From Erpobdella octoculata (taxonomy: Eukaryota > Annelida > Clitellata > Hirudinida > Erpobdellidae), in the NCBI GenBank assembly GCA_963978895.1, contig OZ022239.1, positions 13,252,274-13,316,273 of the forward strand: 64,000 bases of DNA, read 5' to 3'. Made by a program: the position numbers and the translations under genes. Below the pieces are notes generated by a model. The model made no database searches and had not been told where the DNA came from. It saw only the letters and a list, made by a program, of their open reading frames with translations. Below, one piece after another: positions 1 to 12,463 of this stretch (positions are counted from its first letter, which is position 1; each line of letters opens with the position of its first letter).

Positions 1-1604
1 AATCGTTTCATTTCTTCTTTTCACAAACAACAAATTTCATAGTTGCACTAAACGTGACACATAACAAAAGAGCGGCAAAATAAATCACACAACGAGAAGT
101 CTTTTGAATGTAAATTGCATTTCTGATGGTCTGGATTTCTTTTTTATCCATGTTAACATTCGCAGGAATAAAGTCATAGTTCAAGCTGTCCGTATTTATG
201 ATTTTTTTGTGATGAGTTCTTTGCCTGTTATTTGGATTTCCATTTTCTGGCGGAGTCGGTAAGTCAATATGAAACGTAGCGACATCGACGATGTGTACAC
301 ATCATAAAACTTGGTTGCAACTCATATCCGTATTTGAAGAACCTAAAACAAACCCGAATCCACTGCATCTAGAAAACCACAAAAAAACTTGCTTTTTATT
401 AATAAATTCCCAAATATTATTCGATCGCGATAACTTCTGCGATTTTAAGTAATCAATAACTCCTCCGTTTTCAGTGGATTAGTTTTTTACGCAATTACTT
501 CTGTTTTAATGTAGCTTTGCTAAAACATGTTGAAAGTTGATTGATAGGCATCAATGTGATTACGCATGTGTCGAAAAATCTTTAATCGACCAAAATTAAC
601 TTTTCAATGTGTCAATGACCGTTTGCATGGTGAGGAAACTAGTACTGTTGATGGTAAGGACCTCCCATCTAATGTTTTTTCATGGGTCACTATCGATGTT
701 GTGACACCTTGGCTAGCATGGAATCATCTGTCCCAATCTTCTCATCCTATTTAAAAAATTCAATCTATTTTCTTAATGGAAATCTTTGTTAAAATTATTT
801 TAGCCCAAAATCTTTACTTTGTAAACATTATAATTTTTTGGTTATTAGCTTCACTCCGACTCTGTTTAATTAGAGTTATAATATAAAACGATTCAATTTC
901 AATGGATGTTATGCATGTTATACATATTATATACAAGGCATTTACTGGACCAATGTGCAATAGTCGGATCGTCGGTAACTGTAACACGCTATCAGATGTT
1001 CTGAACTGAAACAGTCATTTATTTTATTATTCTGTTAAAATAATTTCCTTCAACAACCAACATTAACCATTCGTTTCCAGTCATGAATTCACGTTTAGGT
1101 CGTATGTTATTGCTTCCTCTATGGCATGGCGTGGGCGGCAGTTCGGGAATCGAAACTTGTAAAAATGATTTGAAGTCAATTAATTAAGTCGAGATGGAAG
1201 TTTAGCCGAATTTGGTTGGCTGCTTGCATTCTGCCTGCTAAGTTGGTATTCTTTTTGCTGATTTGGTAGAAAAGTAAATAAAGTGGTTAGACAGAAAATA
1301 TATTTAGAAATAGTAGGAATTTTGACAGAAATTATAACTTTAAAAAAAACACTAAACAAATGTAAAAAACTGAAACCGAAAAATTAAATACATAGCCGAA
1401 AGCTCTCCGAGTAAACTTAAATTTACTCAAAATGCAAACTAAAAACTAAGGTGCATTTAAGACTTCTGAGGTAAAAAAAATAAACCAAAAAAGATAATCG
1501 AAAGAACGTTTGAGATGGGTGATTTCATATTTTTTGTTTGAATCTGTATTAACATCACTACAACCTACAGCCACCTACCATCATCATTTTATTGGTTCAT
1601 TAAA
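1..1604. other. intergenic, no gene recognised
   Basis: AT-rich sequence with many stops in all frames. The longest open frame of note (566-754, plus, 62 codons) has no recognisable motif and is not supported as a gene. No repeat or RNA gene was recognised here. Confidence 0.6.
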
Positions 1605-2234
1605 ATGGATGGATGGATGGATGGATGGATGGATGGATGGATGGATGGATGGATGGATGGATGGATGGATGGATGGATGGATGGATGGATGGATGGATGG
1701 ATGGATGGATGGATGGATGGATGGATGGATGGATGGATGGATGGATGGATGGATGGATGGATGGATGGATGGATGGATGGATGGATGGATGGATGGATGG
1801 ATGGATGGATGGATGGATGGATGGATGGATGGATGGATGGATGGATGGATGGATGGATGGATGGATGGATGGATGGATGGATGGATGGATGGATGGATGG
1901 ATGGATGGATGGATGGATGGATGGATGGATGGATGGATGGATGGATGGATGGATGGATGGATGGATGGATGGATGGATGGATGGATGGATGGATGGATGG
2001 ATGGATGGATGGATGGATGGATGGATGGATGGATGGATGGATGGATGGATGGATGGATGGATGGATGGATGGATGGATGGATGGATGGATGGATGGATGG
2101 ATGGATGGATGGATGGATGGATGGATGGATGGATGGATGGATGGATGGATGGATGGATGGATGGATGGATGGATGGATGGATGGATGGATGGATGGATGG
2201 ACGGATGGATGGATCGATGGATGGATGGATGGAC
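1605..2234 (+). repeat. (TGGA)n tetranucleotide microsatellite, ~630 bp
   Basis: The run is uninterrupted TGGA/GGAT until about 2200, then shows single-base variants (ACGG, TCGA, ACGA) over the last ~35 bp. A 4-bp unit without stop codons keeps long frames open on both strands (MDGW repeats, HPSI repeats). These are not genes. Confidence 0.98.
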
Positions 2235-2756
2235 GAATGAAAGAATGTGCCAGGAATGTACTCATAACATGGAAGTGATCTCATCGAATCCACTCAAACA
2301 CAACCAACCGCCAACGAATGCAGACGATATAGTGGATAGGTGATCTGGTGGTTTTGGGTGGTCAGATGAAGTAACGGACAAGAAAATATGAACAAAGAAG
2401 TGAATGTGAACAAAATTAAATATAAAGAACTACTGCCCCCAATATTCCAGGATTCTTTGTTTGTTGAAACAAACTTTTTTTTATGAAAGCTTCGTTACTT
2501 TACTTAAAAAAGTCAAAAAACCTTAGATCTGCATTGGTATGATCTACAACTTATCTCTTATGTTCTATCTCATCCTATTGGCTTACGGTTGTCATTTATG
2601 GATGGCTCACTGATTATTGCTTTGATGTAAACAAAATGTAAGATAATTTGTTCTGCTTATATCTTGGACAGGTGCAAATTTGTTTATAATAAAATCTATG
2701 ACTTTTCATTTCTCATTCCTGTTCTATTAGTCGAACAAATGAAAGAATGAATAGAA
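2235..2756. other. intergenic, no gene recognised
   Basis: Unique-looking AT-rich spacer between two long tetranucleotide arrays. No motif, RNA gene or splice-supported exon was seen. Confidence 0.55.
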
Positions 2757-3587
2757 CGAATGAATGAATGAATGAATGAATGAATGAATGAATGAATGAA
2801 TGAATGAATGAATGAATGAATGAATGAATGAATGAATGAATGAATGAATGAATGAATGAATGAATGAATGAATGAATGAATGAATGAATGAATGAATGAA
2901 TGAATGAATGAATGAATGAATGAATGAATGAATGAATGAATGAATGAATGAATGAATGAATGAATGAATGAATGAATGAATGAATGAATGAATGAATGAA
3001 TGAATGAATGAATGAATGAATGAATGAATGAATGAATGAATGAATGAATGAATGAATGAATGAATGAATGAATGAATGAATGAATGAATGAATGAATGAA
3101 TGAATGAATGAATGAATGAATGAATGAATGAATGAATGAATGAATGAATGAATGAATGAATGAATGAATGAATGAATGAATGAATGAATGAATGAATGAA
3201 TGAATGAATGAATGAATGAATGAATGAATGAATGAATGAATGAATGAATGAATGAATGAATGAATGAATGAATGAATGAATGAATGAATGAATGAATGAA
3301 TGAATGAATGAATGAATGAATGAATGAATGAATGAATGAATGAATGAATGAATGAATGAATGAATGAATGAATGAATGAATGAATGAATGAATGAATGAA
3401 TGAATGAATGAATGAATGAATGAATGAATGAATGAATGAATGAATGAATGAATGAATGAATGAATGAATGAATGAATGAATGAATGAATGAATGAATGAA
3501 TGAATGAATGAATGAATGAATGAATGAACAAATGAACAAAAGAACGCACAAATACACGGAAGCACAAATAAACGAACGAACGAACGA
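2757..3587 (+). repeat. (TGAA)n microsatellite, ~770 bp pure plus degenerate tail
   Basis: Perfect TGAA repeats run to about 3528. A degenerate tail follows (ACAA, ACGC, ACGAACGA variants) to about 3587. The long minus-strand frames made of SFIH units are products of the repeat and are not genes. Confidence 0.98.
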
Positions 3588-3800
3588 GTCAGTAGTGGAC
3601 ACGGTTCTGGACCAGGGTGTTGCTGATGAAGAAAATGTTGTGGGTTGCTGCGGCGAAAGCCAGCTTGAAGTGCAGTCCACCTGCTGTCTCAGAACATGGG
3701 ACAGATAACAGCACGACAAATAACACAAATCAGGTGGGGCGCAAAGAAATCAGAGCAAGAAAGCTTGAACCGGTTTTGTTGCTGAGGCTGGTCCTGTGGT
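3588..3800 (-). repeat. fragment of a dispersed repeat also present at 44.7-44.9 kb
   Basis: The reverse complement of this segment aligns by eye with 44,700-44,890. Shared stretches include CAGCAACCCACAACA, TTCTTCA-CAGCAAC, GTCCAGAACCGT and CATGTTCTGA. The piece therefore belongs to the same family as the internal part of the LTR-like element at 44-45.6 kb, in the opposite orientation. It directly abuts the (TGAA)n array, so the array and the fragment may have been joined by insertion or slippage. Confidence 0.6.
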
Positions 3801-3967
3801 TGTGCGCTGCTGGAATCTGTTTTATATTTTTTTGGAGTTATCGAACTCGCGGGAGGAGTTTTAGAGGCACCAGATGGAGCCGGTGTCCGGTTGCGACAGA
3901 CTCCTCGCGTGTTAGGAGAACTAGAATTTCTCTTGGGGGTCCACCTGGAATTTTGTGGACGGGCCAT
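3689..3967 (-). pseudogene. proline/serine-rich open frame, possible transposon remnant
   Basis: Starting at the ATG at 3967 there are 92 codons rich in P, S, T, Q, K and R. They end within the dispersed-repeat fragment. The low-complexity, basic composition resembles gag-type or linker sequence, but no domain is recognised. It could equally be a chance open frame. Confidence 0.2.
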
Positions 3968-4048
3968 GGAAAAAATTATGTTAAGATGATAATCAAATAA
4001 ATTGCGCGATAGACTTTTCAAGTTTAGACTACCAAATTTGCTTGACAA

Positions 4049-5292
4049 AAGATCGGTTCGTAGAGCAAGAATTGTGCCAGAAAGATTGCTTGATTGAAAT
4101 TAATTATGATATTCCTGTTCCAAAAAAAGTTTTAAACAACAACAGTGACGTAACGAAGGTTTTTAGCACCCTGGTACAAGATATCAAAAATGCACCCTTA
4201 AAAATTTCCATCTCTAAACCATTTCTTTAAAAATTGCTGATGATCGGGGGAAGGGAGGTAGTGGAAGATACTTTTTCAAAAACGTTATACTTTTTTGTCT
4301 CAAAAAATAGATGATGACCGGGAGGGGAGAATCAAAATAAATAAATATTTTTGGATGTTACGCCTCCAGACCCTGTGCCCAGGAACAAATGTTTCCACTG
4401 CCTTTTTTCTACGCCACTGAGCAGCAACAAGCCTGGTGACAGTAACTCGAGAGAGGTAGAAATCTGGGGACTATGAAGGTGAAGGTCACATGTCTGAGGC
4501 AGGAAGAAAAGTATTGCGGATTTGTTGTTTCGATGTTTCACAAATTTGCTTCACGCGACCGTTTTTGACCGTTTGCTCGTTTTGTTTATTTATTTACATT
4601 TTTGAAATTTTTTAAAAGTTTTATGTAAAAAGTTCTTTTTACTAATTTTCATGCGCATACGAATTAGGAATATGAAAACGTCCGAAGTTTTATGAATAGT
4701 TATTAATTCAGAGAACAACAATACCCAAGCGAAAAACCAGAAATAATTATTCTTTATTTCAAAAATATAAATTTTTTTTTAAATTTTAGTTATATAAAAT
4801 TGTTTAAAAATAATTATTTCAAAATCAACTGACAGGAGTTGACATCGAATTTGATCGACCACGTGACAAGAGTCATGTTTCAAAATTCAATGCACTTCGT
4901 GATACATAAAAACATTGAAATAATTTCAACTTTTCATTTCGAAATCTCAACGAAATCTGAGGACCATGTTAATAATTACAACAAAATGTACTTAACAATA
5001 AAACCACAAATATTATTTTCTGTTCAATTCCAAGTTCTACGTTTGTATGATAGGAAAAAAGTTATAAAGATGAACAGTTCAAATCAAGGATTGAAAATAT
5101 GTTTCGTTTTTGTTAAATACGGCTGTTCATGTTATGAACTTATTAAACTATAATTCGTTTTAGACACTTTTACTCAATTCTAGAATTATTATGTATAGCT
5201 GAAATTATTCCAAAATGTCTTTGCTGGTAGCTTCAAATACTTTTTATGCTGCAACATTTACCCATTTCTAAACTGATGAGTTTAAAATAATT
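4049..5292. other. intergenic with a possible transposon end
   Basis: No gene recognised. On the minus strand the sequence from about 4421 begins CAGTGGCGTAG, a start shared by many DNA-transposon ends and close to the end of the element at 48.08-48.43 kb. No matching second end was found. The remainder is AT-rich with no structure I can name. Confidence 0.35.
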
Positions 5293-5416
5293 AACATAAC
5301 ATAACATAACATAAAGGAAATGATGGGCGCAAACTACATGTCTCTATGCCCATATCTAGAATTATATAAAATATTGTTCATATATATGTTCTATAAATAA
5401 ATGTATGTATATATTA

Positions 5417-8296
5417 TTAAAAATCCTTTTTATAGTTGTACATAATGTCGCTTATTTCGAAATGACAGTCGATTAATCTTTTAAATTCGTTAACGTGTTC
5501 GGCTTCTATGATTTTCGAAGGGAGGTTGTTCCAAATTGCAGTCGATCTGGTCAGGAAGAAATATTTTCTGCAGTTGCCGTTGAATCTTTGTGTTTCCAGT
5601 TTGAACTTGTGACCTCTTGTTCTTCTTTCTTCTGATATCTTTATATTAGGAAAACACAAACGTCCTTCTTCGTCTTGAATAAAATTGTAGAGCATGATCA
5701 GGTCCCCTCTCAGTCTTCTGTACTTTAAACAAGGAAGCTTCAAAATTCTCAACCTGTCTTCATATTTCAATCCCTTGCATGCCTTGACCATTTTTGTTGC
5801 TCTCTTCTGGACTCTTTCAATGGCTTCTATGTCTTTTTTCTTCCATGGTGACCACACACTGACTGCATACTCCAATCTGGATCTAACCAAAGCTTTATAA
5901 ATCAATATAAAAGAATCTTTTGTCAAATCTTTAAAATTTCGTGAAATTATACCTAACAGTGAAAAACATTTTTTGATTATTTCATAAATGTGATCTACAA
6001 ATGTTAGTGAACTCTGGAATGTAACACCTAAATCTTTTATTTTGTCAAGAAAATTAAGTTCCACTCCTTCTATATTATATAGCCGACGATCATCTAATTG
6101 GCGTCCATATCTCACCGCAACACATTTACCAGCATTTAGCTTAATTTCCCATTTTTTACTCCAATCTCCTAATGAATTTAAACAGCTCTGCAATATCAAT
6201 CGATCATCACTGCTTTTTATAGTTTTAAATATTTTGGCGTCGTCTGCGTACATAAACAGCTCCGCCGAGTTATTCTTAACTATTTCAAACATATCATTGA
6301 CATAAATTATGTAAAGTAGTGGCCCTAAAACACTACCTTGAGGTACCCCACTTGTAACTTTAAATCTATTAGATGTGCTATTATTAACCCTAACACTACT
6401 TGTTCTGTTTGTTAAATAATCTTTAATCCAATTAATTAAGCCTCCATTGACGCCATAATTTTCTAGTTTATCAATTAACTTTGCATGAGATACACGATCA
6501 AACGCTTTTTCAAAATCCGTATATACCACGTCTATTGTTTCTCCTTTATCTAATGCACTGCTCCACATATCCATCAATTTTAACAACTGAATTGTAGTTG
6601 ACTTTCCTCTCGTAAAGCCGTATTGCCTATAATCTAGAAGCTTATTTCTATCAAAATGTATTATTAATTCATCCTTAATCAATGATTCTAACAGTTTACA
6701 GCAGATACAACTTAAAGAGACTGGCCTATAATTACTTGCAGTATTTTTATCACCTTTCTAATAAACTGGGGTAATGATGGTATACTTCCAATCATCAGGG
6801 ACCATTTGAGCTTGCAGTGATTTGTTGTATAAATTGCTTAAATAGCTAGAAATAGAATTTTTACATTCTATCAGAACCCTTGAAAAAATATTATCTGGTC
6901 CTGCTGATTTGTATTTATTTAATTTATTAATTTTATTTTCGACCGCGTATTTGTTTATTATTACTTCCTCCATTATGTGGACAATAATATTATTGTCAAT
7001 TGTGGGACTTATTTCTAGACTATCATTGCTTATATAAACGCTTTTAAAAAATTCAGCTAAACAATTTGCCATATCAACGTCACAAGTTATAGTTGTTGCA
7101 GACCCGTTTATATCAGTTTTTATCATATATTCTAACTTAGTTTGACAGTTTCTGTTTTTATTTATATGTTGCCAAAAAACCTTAGGATTGGTCTTAATTT
7201 TTTTGGCCAATTTCAGTGTCTCAGCTTCTTTAATTTTATTAATTGATTTCCTTAATTTGTTTCTGATATTTTTAAATTCTGCAAAAATATTATTATCTCT
7301 AGTTCGGATATACTTTTTCCATAGTTTATTTTTTGTCCTACATTGCTCAACCACATTTTTAGGTAATTTTCTTTTATGGCACTTAAATCTTAAAATTCTA
7401 TCAGCATCAATGACAGGAATATAATTCCTAATAGCTTCATTCATTACTTGACAAAAGTAATGCCACATATTGTTAACCGAGTCTTTACTTGCAACATTGT
7501 TATTTATTTCCGACTCATCACAGTACAGATTCTCAATCAAATAATCGTTCATCAAATTATATTTTCCACTGTTAAAATCAAATTTGGATATATTGTTAAT
7601 GGTTTTTGATTTATAAAAGTTTCTAATAAAGGAGAAATTTAACACACAATGATCACTTTTACCTAGTGGGGAGTTATATACTAAATTTTTGATTAAATCG
7701 ACGTCCTCGACTAGAAGCAAGTCTAGAATGGACTGCTTTTGAGATCCGCGACACCTTGTAGATTCCTTAATTAGTTGAGTTAAAAAATTATCATTTAAAA
7801 AGTTGATCAGTTTATCTTCAGATGACTTAAAATTTGATTTGTAAGTATTATTTTTCCAGTCAACGTTTGGAAAGTTAAAATCTCCAATTATTAATTTTAC
7901 TCCTATTTTAGATTGGAAAGCTTCTAACAGTAAAAATAAATTATTATTATTTTCTCTACCTGAATTCGGACTCCTATAGATAATAAGAATAAAAATATCA
8001 GGATTTTCATCTATTTTAATACACATATATTCATTGAAATCTATTCCTAAATTTATAATTTGGCACTTAATATCATATCTAACATAACAAAATATACCTC
8101 TAAATCCTTTTTTCATAAAATTATATGAATGCAAATTAAAATTGTTTATCCAGAATTCGGATTCAATAAATTCATTTACATAATATTTTGCATTTACCTC
8201 AGTAAAAATTAAGATATCTTTTGTTACGTCATCTGTATCTACTAATAATCTTATCTCACTCATTTTATTAGTAATGCAATCTACATTTGAATACAT
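5417..8296 (-). pseudogene. LINE ORF2: AP-endonuclease plus reverse transcriptase, one in-frame stop
   Basis: The first in-frame ATG is at 8296. Endonuclease motifs appear in order: TEVN, IYRSPNS, GDFNFP, LDLLL and GKSDHC. The reverse-transcriptase half follows with NYRPVSLS, YGFTRGKSTT, DFEKAFDRV, SGVPQGSVLGPLL and the catalytic MYADDAKIF box. A CR1-type C-terminal region (RSRLEYAVSVWSP, TRSTAIWNNLP) completes it. The frame runs about 960 codons with a single break, TAG at 6760-6758, between PVY and KGDKN. CR1 relatives have a lysine-type codon there, so AAG to TAG is the likely change. With that stop the RT is lost and the copy is presumably inactive, unless the stop is read through or is a sequencing error. 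Confidence 0.88.
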
Positions 8297-8310
8297 AATG
8301 TTCAAAACGT

Positions 8311-9282
8311 TTACCTGATTGCATTCTTTTTTATTTTTATTACCTTCATATTTTCTGGTGGACCCCTTACCCGAAACATGAATTCCCCCGTATTTTCACT
8401 TTGCAGTTTTTTAGCTTCTTCCACCAATCTATTTCTTTCGGATCTTTGTTCGACATTTAGATCGTGACTAATACCAACGTTTTTTAGATTTTCATCTAAC
8501 TGTCTAATCTTAACTAAATTTTCCATTATAATATTTTTAGCAATTTTATTATTGAATTTTACCAATATTGGTCGTATTTTATCACTCTTAGCCCCTAGTC
8601 TAAATATAGCTTTTATAGCAAATTCGCCAATATGCCCCCCTGATAATTGGGAACATAGCTTAAGAACTTGCGTCTTATCATAAGACACGCATTTCGTAAC
8701 ATCTTGATCTTTTAATTCAGCTACCCTGTATAATAAAATGTTATTTGCCCTATCTTCTAAATCGTTGCTAATTTTAATTTTATTATTAGTTTTCTCAATA
8801 GCTTTACAAACAAGATGCACCTCTTTGTTTACCTCCTGCACGTTTTTCTTAACCACTTCCCCAACAACTCCTGCCCATGACTCCATCACAGATTTCTGTG
8901 CCGATCCACCTGAAACCAAACCTTCAATCTTCTCTTTAAACAAACTAGACCACTCCTTTGTAGTCTTTTTGTTTTCATCCAAACTTTTCGTCGTGCTGCT
9001 CGTGAGATTATCAATTTTTAAAATTAATTCTTTAATTTCAATAGCCTGCTTTTCTATTGCTAATGCCATGTTCTCATTTTTTTTAAAAACGTGCTTCATC
9101 TCTCTTATTTCATGAGCAGTTTCTCTAAGCTCATTATGTGTTGGCTGTAACTCTTTTATTTCTACCAGGATCTTCAAACTGTCCTCATTCGATTTTAAAC
9201 AGCAGTCACAAAGCCGAAGACCAAGCACCTCAGCAGGAGATGGGTTTTCTAGACAAATTTCTTTTTTATTTTTAGGAGGCAT
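8311..9282 (-). CDS. LINE ORF1 (nucleic-acid-binding, coiled-coil type)
   Basis: A 323-codon intact frame starting at an ATG (9282), with the stop 14 nt before the ORF2 ATG and in a different frame. The N-terminus has a small Cys cluster (LRLCDCCLK). The middle is a charged, heptad-like region consistent with a coiled coil. The C-terminal third has the FRLG...RPILVKF...GISHDL...ERNRLVEEAKK pattern seen in CR1/L2 ORF1 proteins, an RRM-like plus C-terminal module. By family analogy it binds element RNA and forms the ribonucleoprotein used in retrotransposition. It is intact, unlike ORF2. Confidence 0.8.
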   Translation of the reverse strand: MPPKNKKEICLENPSPAEVLGLRLCDCCLKSNEDSLKILVEIKELQPTHNELRETAHEIREMKHVFKKNENMALAIEKQAIEIKELILKIDNLTSSTTKSLDENKKTTKEWSSLFKEKIEGLVSGGSAQKSVMESWAGVVGEVVKKNVQEVNKEVHLVCKAIEKTNNKIKISNDLEDRANNILLYRVAELKDQDVTKCVSYDKTQVLKLCSQLSGGHIGEFAIKAIFRLGAKSDKIRPILVKFNNKIAKNIIMENLVKIRQLDENLKNVGISHDLNVEQRSERNRLVEEAKKLQSENTGEFMFRVRGPPENMKVIKIKKNAIR

Positions 9283-9499
9283 AATTTAAACAACTTTAAT
9301 TGGAAATAACCTACACTAATATAATTTGTGACCGATAATAATACCAGGCTTATCGCCCACGAGCCTTTTACAAAACGTGTTTAAGCAAAGTTAGTTTTAT
9401 TCTTAACAAGAATCGTTGCATTAATTGTAAGAATAAAAATAACACTTATCTTTGTATCTGAGAAGATCCACTCTATCGAAAATCTTCAAACTTCAAAAT

Positions 9500-9562
9500 T
9501 GTTCTAACTTCGAAATTATTCTAACTTCGAAATTATTCTAACTTCGAAATTATTCTAAGTCG
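9500..9562 (-). repeat. 17-bp tandem repeat in the LINE 5' leader
   Basis: About three and a half copies of TTCTAACTTCGAAATTA lie upstream of LINE ORF1. Short tandem monomers in LINE 5' leaders often belong to the promoter region. That role is inference here. Confidence 0.75.
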
Positions 9563-9737
9563 AATTCAGGGAAACCGCCACCACGATCACAACCACGAGC
9601 TATAATAATTGGACTGTATTTAATATCAATTTGTTCATGGTCAGAATTAAAGTAATGAAGTTAGTTTTTTAATTCCTGTCCATCCTGAGTTTCTAAGAAA
9701 AAAATATTATCTCTCTTTCAATGCATTGTCGCACAAA

Positions 9738-10772
9738 CACTCACTCACTCACTCACTCACTCACTCACTCACTCACTCACTCACTCACTCACTCACTCAC
9801 TCACTCACTCACTCACTCACTCACTCACTCACTCACTCACTCACTCACTCACTCACTCACTCACTCACTCACTCACTCACTCACTCACTCACTCACTCAC
9901 TCACTCACTCACTCACTCACTCACTCACTCACTCACTCACTCACTCACTCACTCACTCACTCACTCACTCACTCACTCACTCACTCACTCACTCACTCAC
10001 TCACTCACTCACTCACTCACTCACTCACTCACTCACTCACTCACTCACTCACTCACTCACTCACTCACTCACTCACTCACTCACTCACTCACTCACTCAC
10101 TCACTCACTCACTCACTCACTCACTCACTCACTCACTCACTCACTCACTCACTCACTCACTCACTCACTCACTCACTCACTCACTCACTCACTCACTCAC
10201 TCACTCACTCACTCACTCACTCACTCACTCACTCACTCACTCACTCACTCACTCACTCACTCACTCACTCACTCACTCACTCACTCACTCACTCACTCAC
10301 TCACTCACTCACTCACTCACTCACTCACTCACTCACTCACTCACTCACTCACTCACTCACTCACTCACTCACTCACTCACTCACTCACTCACTCACTCAC
10401 TCACTCACTCACTCACTCACTCACTCACTCACTCACTCACTCACTCACTCACTCACTCACTCACTCACTCACTCACTCACTCACTCACTCACTCACTCAC
10501 TCACTCACTCACTCACTCACTCACTCACTCACTCACTCACTCACTCACTCACTCACTCACTCACTCACTCACTCACTCACTCACTCACTCACTCACTCAC
10601 TCACTCACTCACTCACTCACTCACTCACTCACTCACTCACTCACTCACTCACTCACTCACTCACTCACTCACTCACTCACTCACTCACTCACTCACTCAC
10701 TCACTCACTCACTCACTCACTCACTCACTCACTCACTCACTCACTCACTCACTCACTCACTCACTCACTCAC
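9738..10772 (+). repeat. (CACT)n microsatellite, ~1.03 kb
   Basis: An essentially uninterrupted CACT/ACTC run of about 258 units, ending in a short CA-rich tail. The unit has no stop codon, so long THSL-repeat frames are open. They are not genes. Confidence 0.98.
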
Positions 10773-11145
10773 ACAAACACACACACTTGTTTATATTTCT
10801 AACTCTTTTTACTTTCACGTATGCATCAATTTGAATTGGGTCACTTATTGACTACTGCAAAAGCGCCGAGGCGAGGAAGATGAATTGAAAGTGATGGTAA
10901 ATTTGAAATATGATCAAGTTCTTCTGGGTGACGTCGGCTATGATGGTTTCATCTGAAGGGATCTCCTAACAGAATTAAATTCCATCCAATTACCTGCAGT
11001 TGAGCACCTGTAACGAGCTTAAGCGAGTAGTATTTTTGAGTGCAGAAGATATCGGGACGTATTCCCCAGCTACGGGTCCAGGAGTAGGAGGAAGGAGTTA
11101 TTCATCCACACCACCACCAAATTAGACAAATTATATTTATATCTA
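10773..11145. other. spacer, no gene recognised
   Basis: More GC-balanced than its surroundings but broken by stops in every frame. No recognisable motif. It could be a relic of an exon or transposon. Confidence 0.4.
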
Positions 11146-11940
11146 CAAGCGGAGTTACCCGGCGTTGGCCGGGGTTCTTAGAAAATTTTCTATCGTTGTT
11201 CTTTTTCTTGATTTTTCTCTCTCTCGCTCTCGTTTCCAACCCCGCTTGCTTCCTGCTCCCGCTCGCTCTCCTGCTTCTCTTAGCTCTCCCGCTTCATCTC
11301 TGTTTCCCGTTCGCTCTCCCGTTTCCGCTTGCTCCCCCGTGCCCTCTTTCTTTCCCGCTTCCACTCACTTTTCCAATCCCGCTCACTTTTCTGCTCCCGC
11401 TTGCTTTACAGGTCCATATCTGTCTTCCTCTCCCTCCTAACTTCTTTTTGGCCATAAAACGTAATTTTTTTTTTATTAAAACTTGTCCAAAGCTTTTAAA
11501 CTTTGTTACCTAAACTAAATTTGAATTTTGTTACGCAACAAACTTTGATGGTTAGTACATAAGCACTTTTGGCCTGGAATGTTTTTTATTAATAAAAAAA
11601 TTCTGAAAATTTTATAAATCGAAAACTATCCTATTTTTCACTCTTTGACATCTACTTATATGCCAAATTTTTGTTAAATTGGTCTAGCGGTTTGGATTTG
11701 TATAGAAGACAAACAAACAGTCATTTTTGTATACCGTATTTTTACGCATATAACGCGCACTCTGACGTGCCTGGAAAGCTCAGAAAAAAATATTGATCTA
11801 TCAATCAGAAATTACAAATAAGTAAAATGAATTTGGAATAATATATATAATACATTTTACAAATTAAATTGTGTTTATTTAAAAAGCCACGTCTTTTTTA
11901 ACCCCTTTCGCGTTATATGCGAAAAATACGTTTATATAGA
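11146..11940 (-). mobile_element. non-autonomous Helitron (family A) with a nested MITE
   Basis: On the minus strand the 5' end begins TCTATATA (11940), preceded by A. The 3' end carries the palindrome-like hairpin CCCCGGCCAACGCCGGG, then TAACTCCG and CTTG, a one-base variant of the canonical CTRR. The 5' half is AT-rich and has the GTTTGTTTGTCTTCTAT motif shared by the other copies. The 3' half is a C/T-rich (plus-strand) degenerate minisatellite with CCCGCTTGCTCTCC-type units. There is no coding capacity. A 0.2-kb inverted-repeat element interrupts it near the 5' terminus. Confidence 0.75.
11733..11933. mobile_element. MITE with ~22-bp terminal inverted repeats inside the Helitron
   Basis: CGTATTTTTACGCATATAAC at 11735 onward is mirrored by GTTATATGCGAAAAATACG ending at 11930, giving terminal inverted repeats of about 22 bp around ~150 bp of AT-rich sequence. 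Removing it, with TA at each side, restores the Helitron end TTTTTGTATATAGAT. This indicates insertion at TA, as expected for Tc1/mariner/pogo-type elements. The superfamily is inferred from the TA target only. Confidence 0.65.
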
Positions 11941-12463
11941 TAAATTGAGTCCAGTGATGTAAAAAAATTATGCGGTTTTAAATCATGGCTACCAAACCGA
12001 TGGAACTGCAAATGTGGGCTCTGAAACATTAAAATCCAAATGGCAAATGTTCTTGTTATGAGTGCCCGTGAGCGAGAAACTTGTTTATAATACTGTTCAA
12101 TTTACGTTTAATCCCAGTTTCTTACTAATTTAATTTTATTAAATAAGTTGTATTGAAAAATGTCTGATTCAGGTTTTTAGGACATCGCCGTTGAATAAGC
12201 GACCTTTGGCTTTTATAATATATCGTCTATGGTTTTGTAAAATGTGAAGTAACTGGCTTTCTAGAGCTTGCTTAGCGTCTATTTCCTTTGTCTGCGACAA
12301 GGAAAGTTACCTTGATACAAGATAACATTTTATATCAGTCTAGCCAAGCGATAAAAGCACGGAATTCGCCACTAAATCATGAATTCTTCTTTCAACTTAC
12401 TCCCGCTTTAAATCAGTCTGATCAGTGTTTGACCTTGTTTCTCATCAACGACTGCTAAGCTCG
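11941..12463. other. AT-rich spacer, no gene recognised
   Basis: No repeat or motif. The sequence immediately before 12,464 (CTTTAAATCAG) could serve as a 3' splice site for the candidate exon that follows. Confidence 0.35.

Larger units (their letters stand above)
5293..9607 (-). mobile_element. CR1-like non-LTR retrotransposon (LINE), near full length
   Basis: A minus-strand LINE of about 4.3 kb. From 5' to 3' it has a 5' leader with a short 17-bp tandem repeat (9500-9562), ORF1 (9282-8311), ORF2 with endonuclease and reverse transcriptase (8296-5417), and a 3' untranslated region. That region ends in a short pentamer tail of ATGTT units on the minus strand (5293-5312). CR1-group LINEs typically end in short 3' tandem repeats rather than poly(A). 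The exact 5' boundary is inferred from where the leader ends near 9600. No target-site duplication was identified. Confidence 0.85.

Noticed and set aside
1510..2343. Long open frames in (TGGA)n, (TGAA)n and (CACT)n arrays
   Set aside because: Tetranucleotide units without stop codons keep several frames open on both strands. The frames start and end with the repeat and have no splice or start context.
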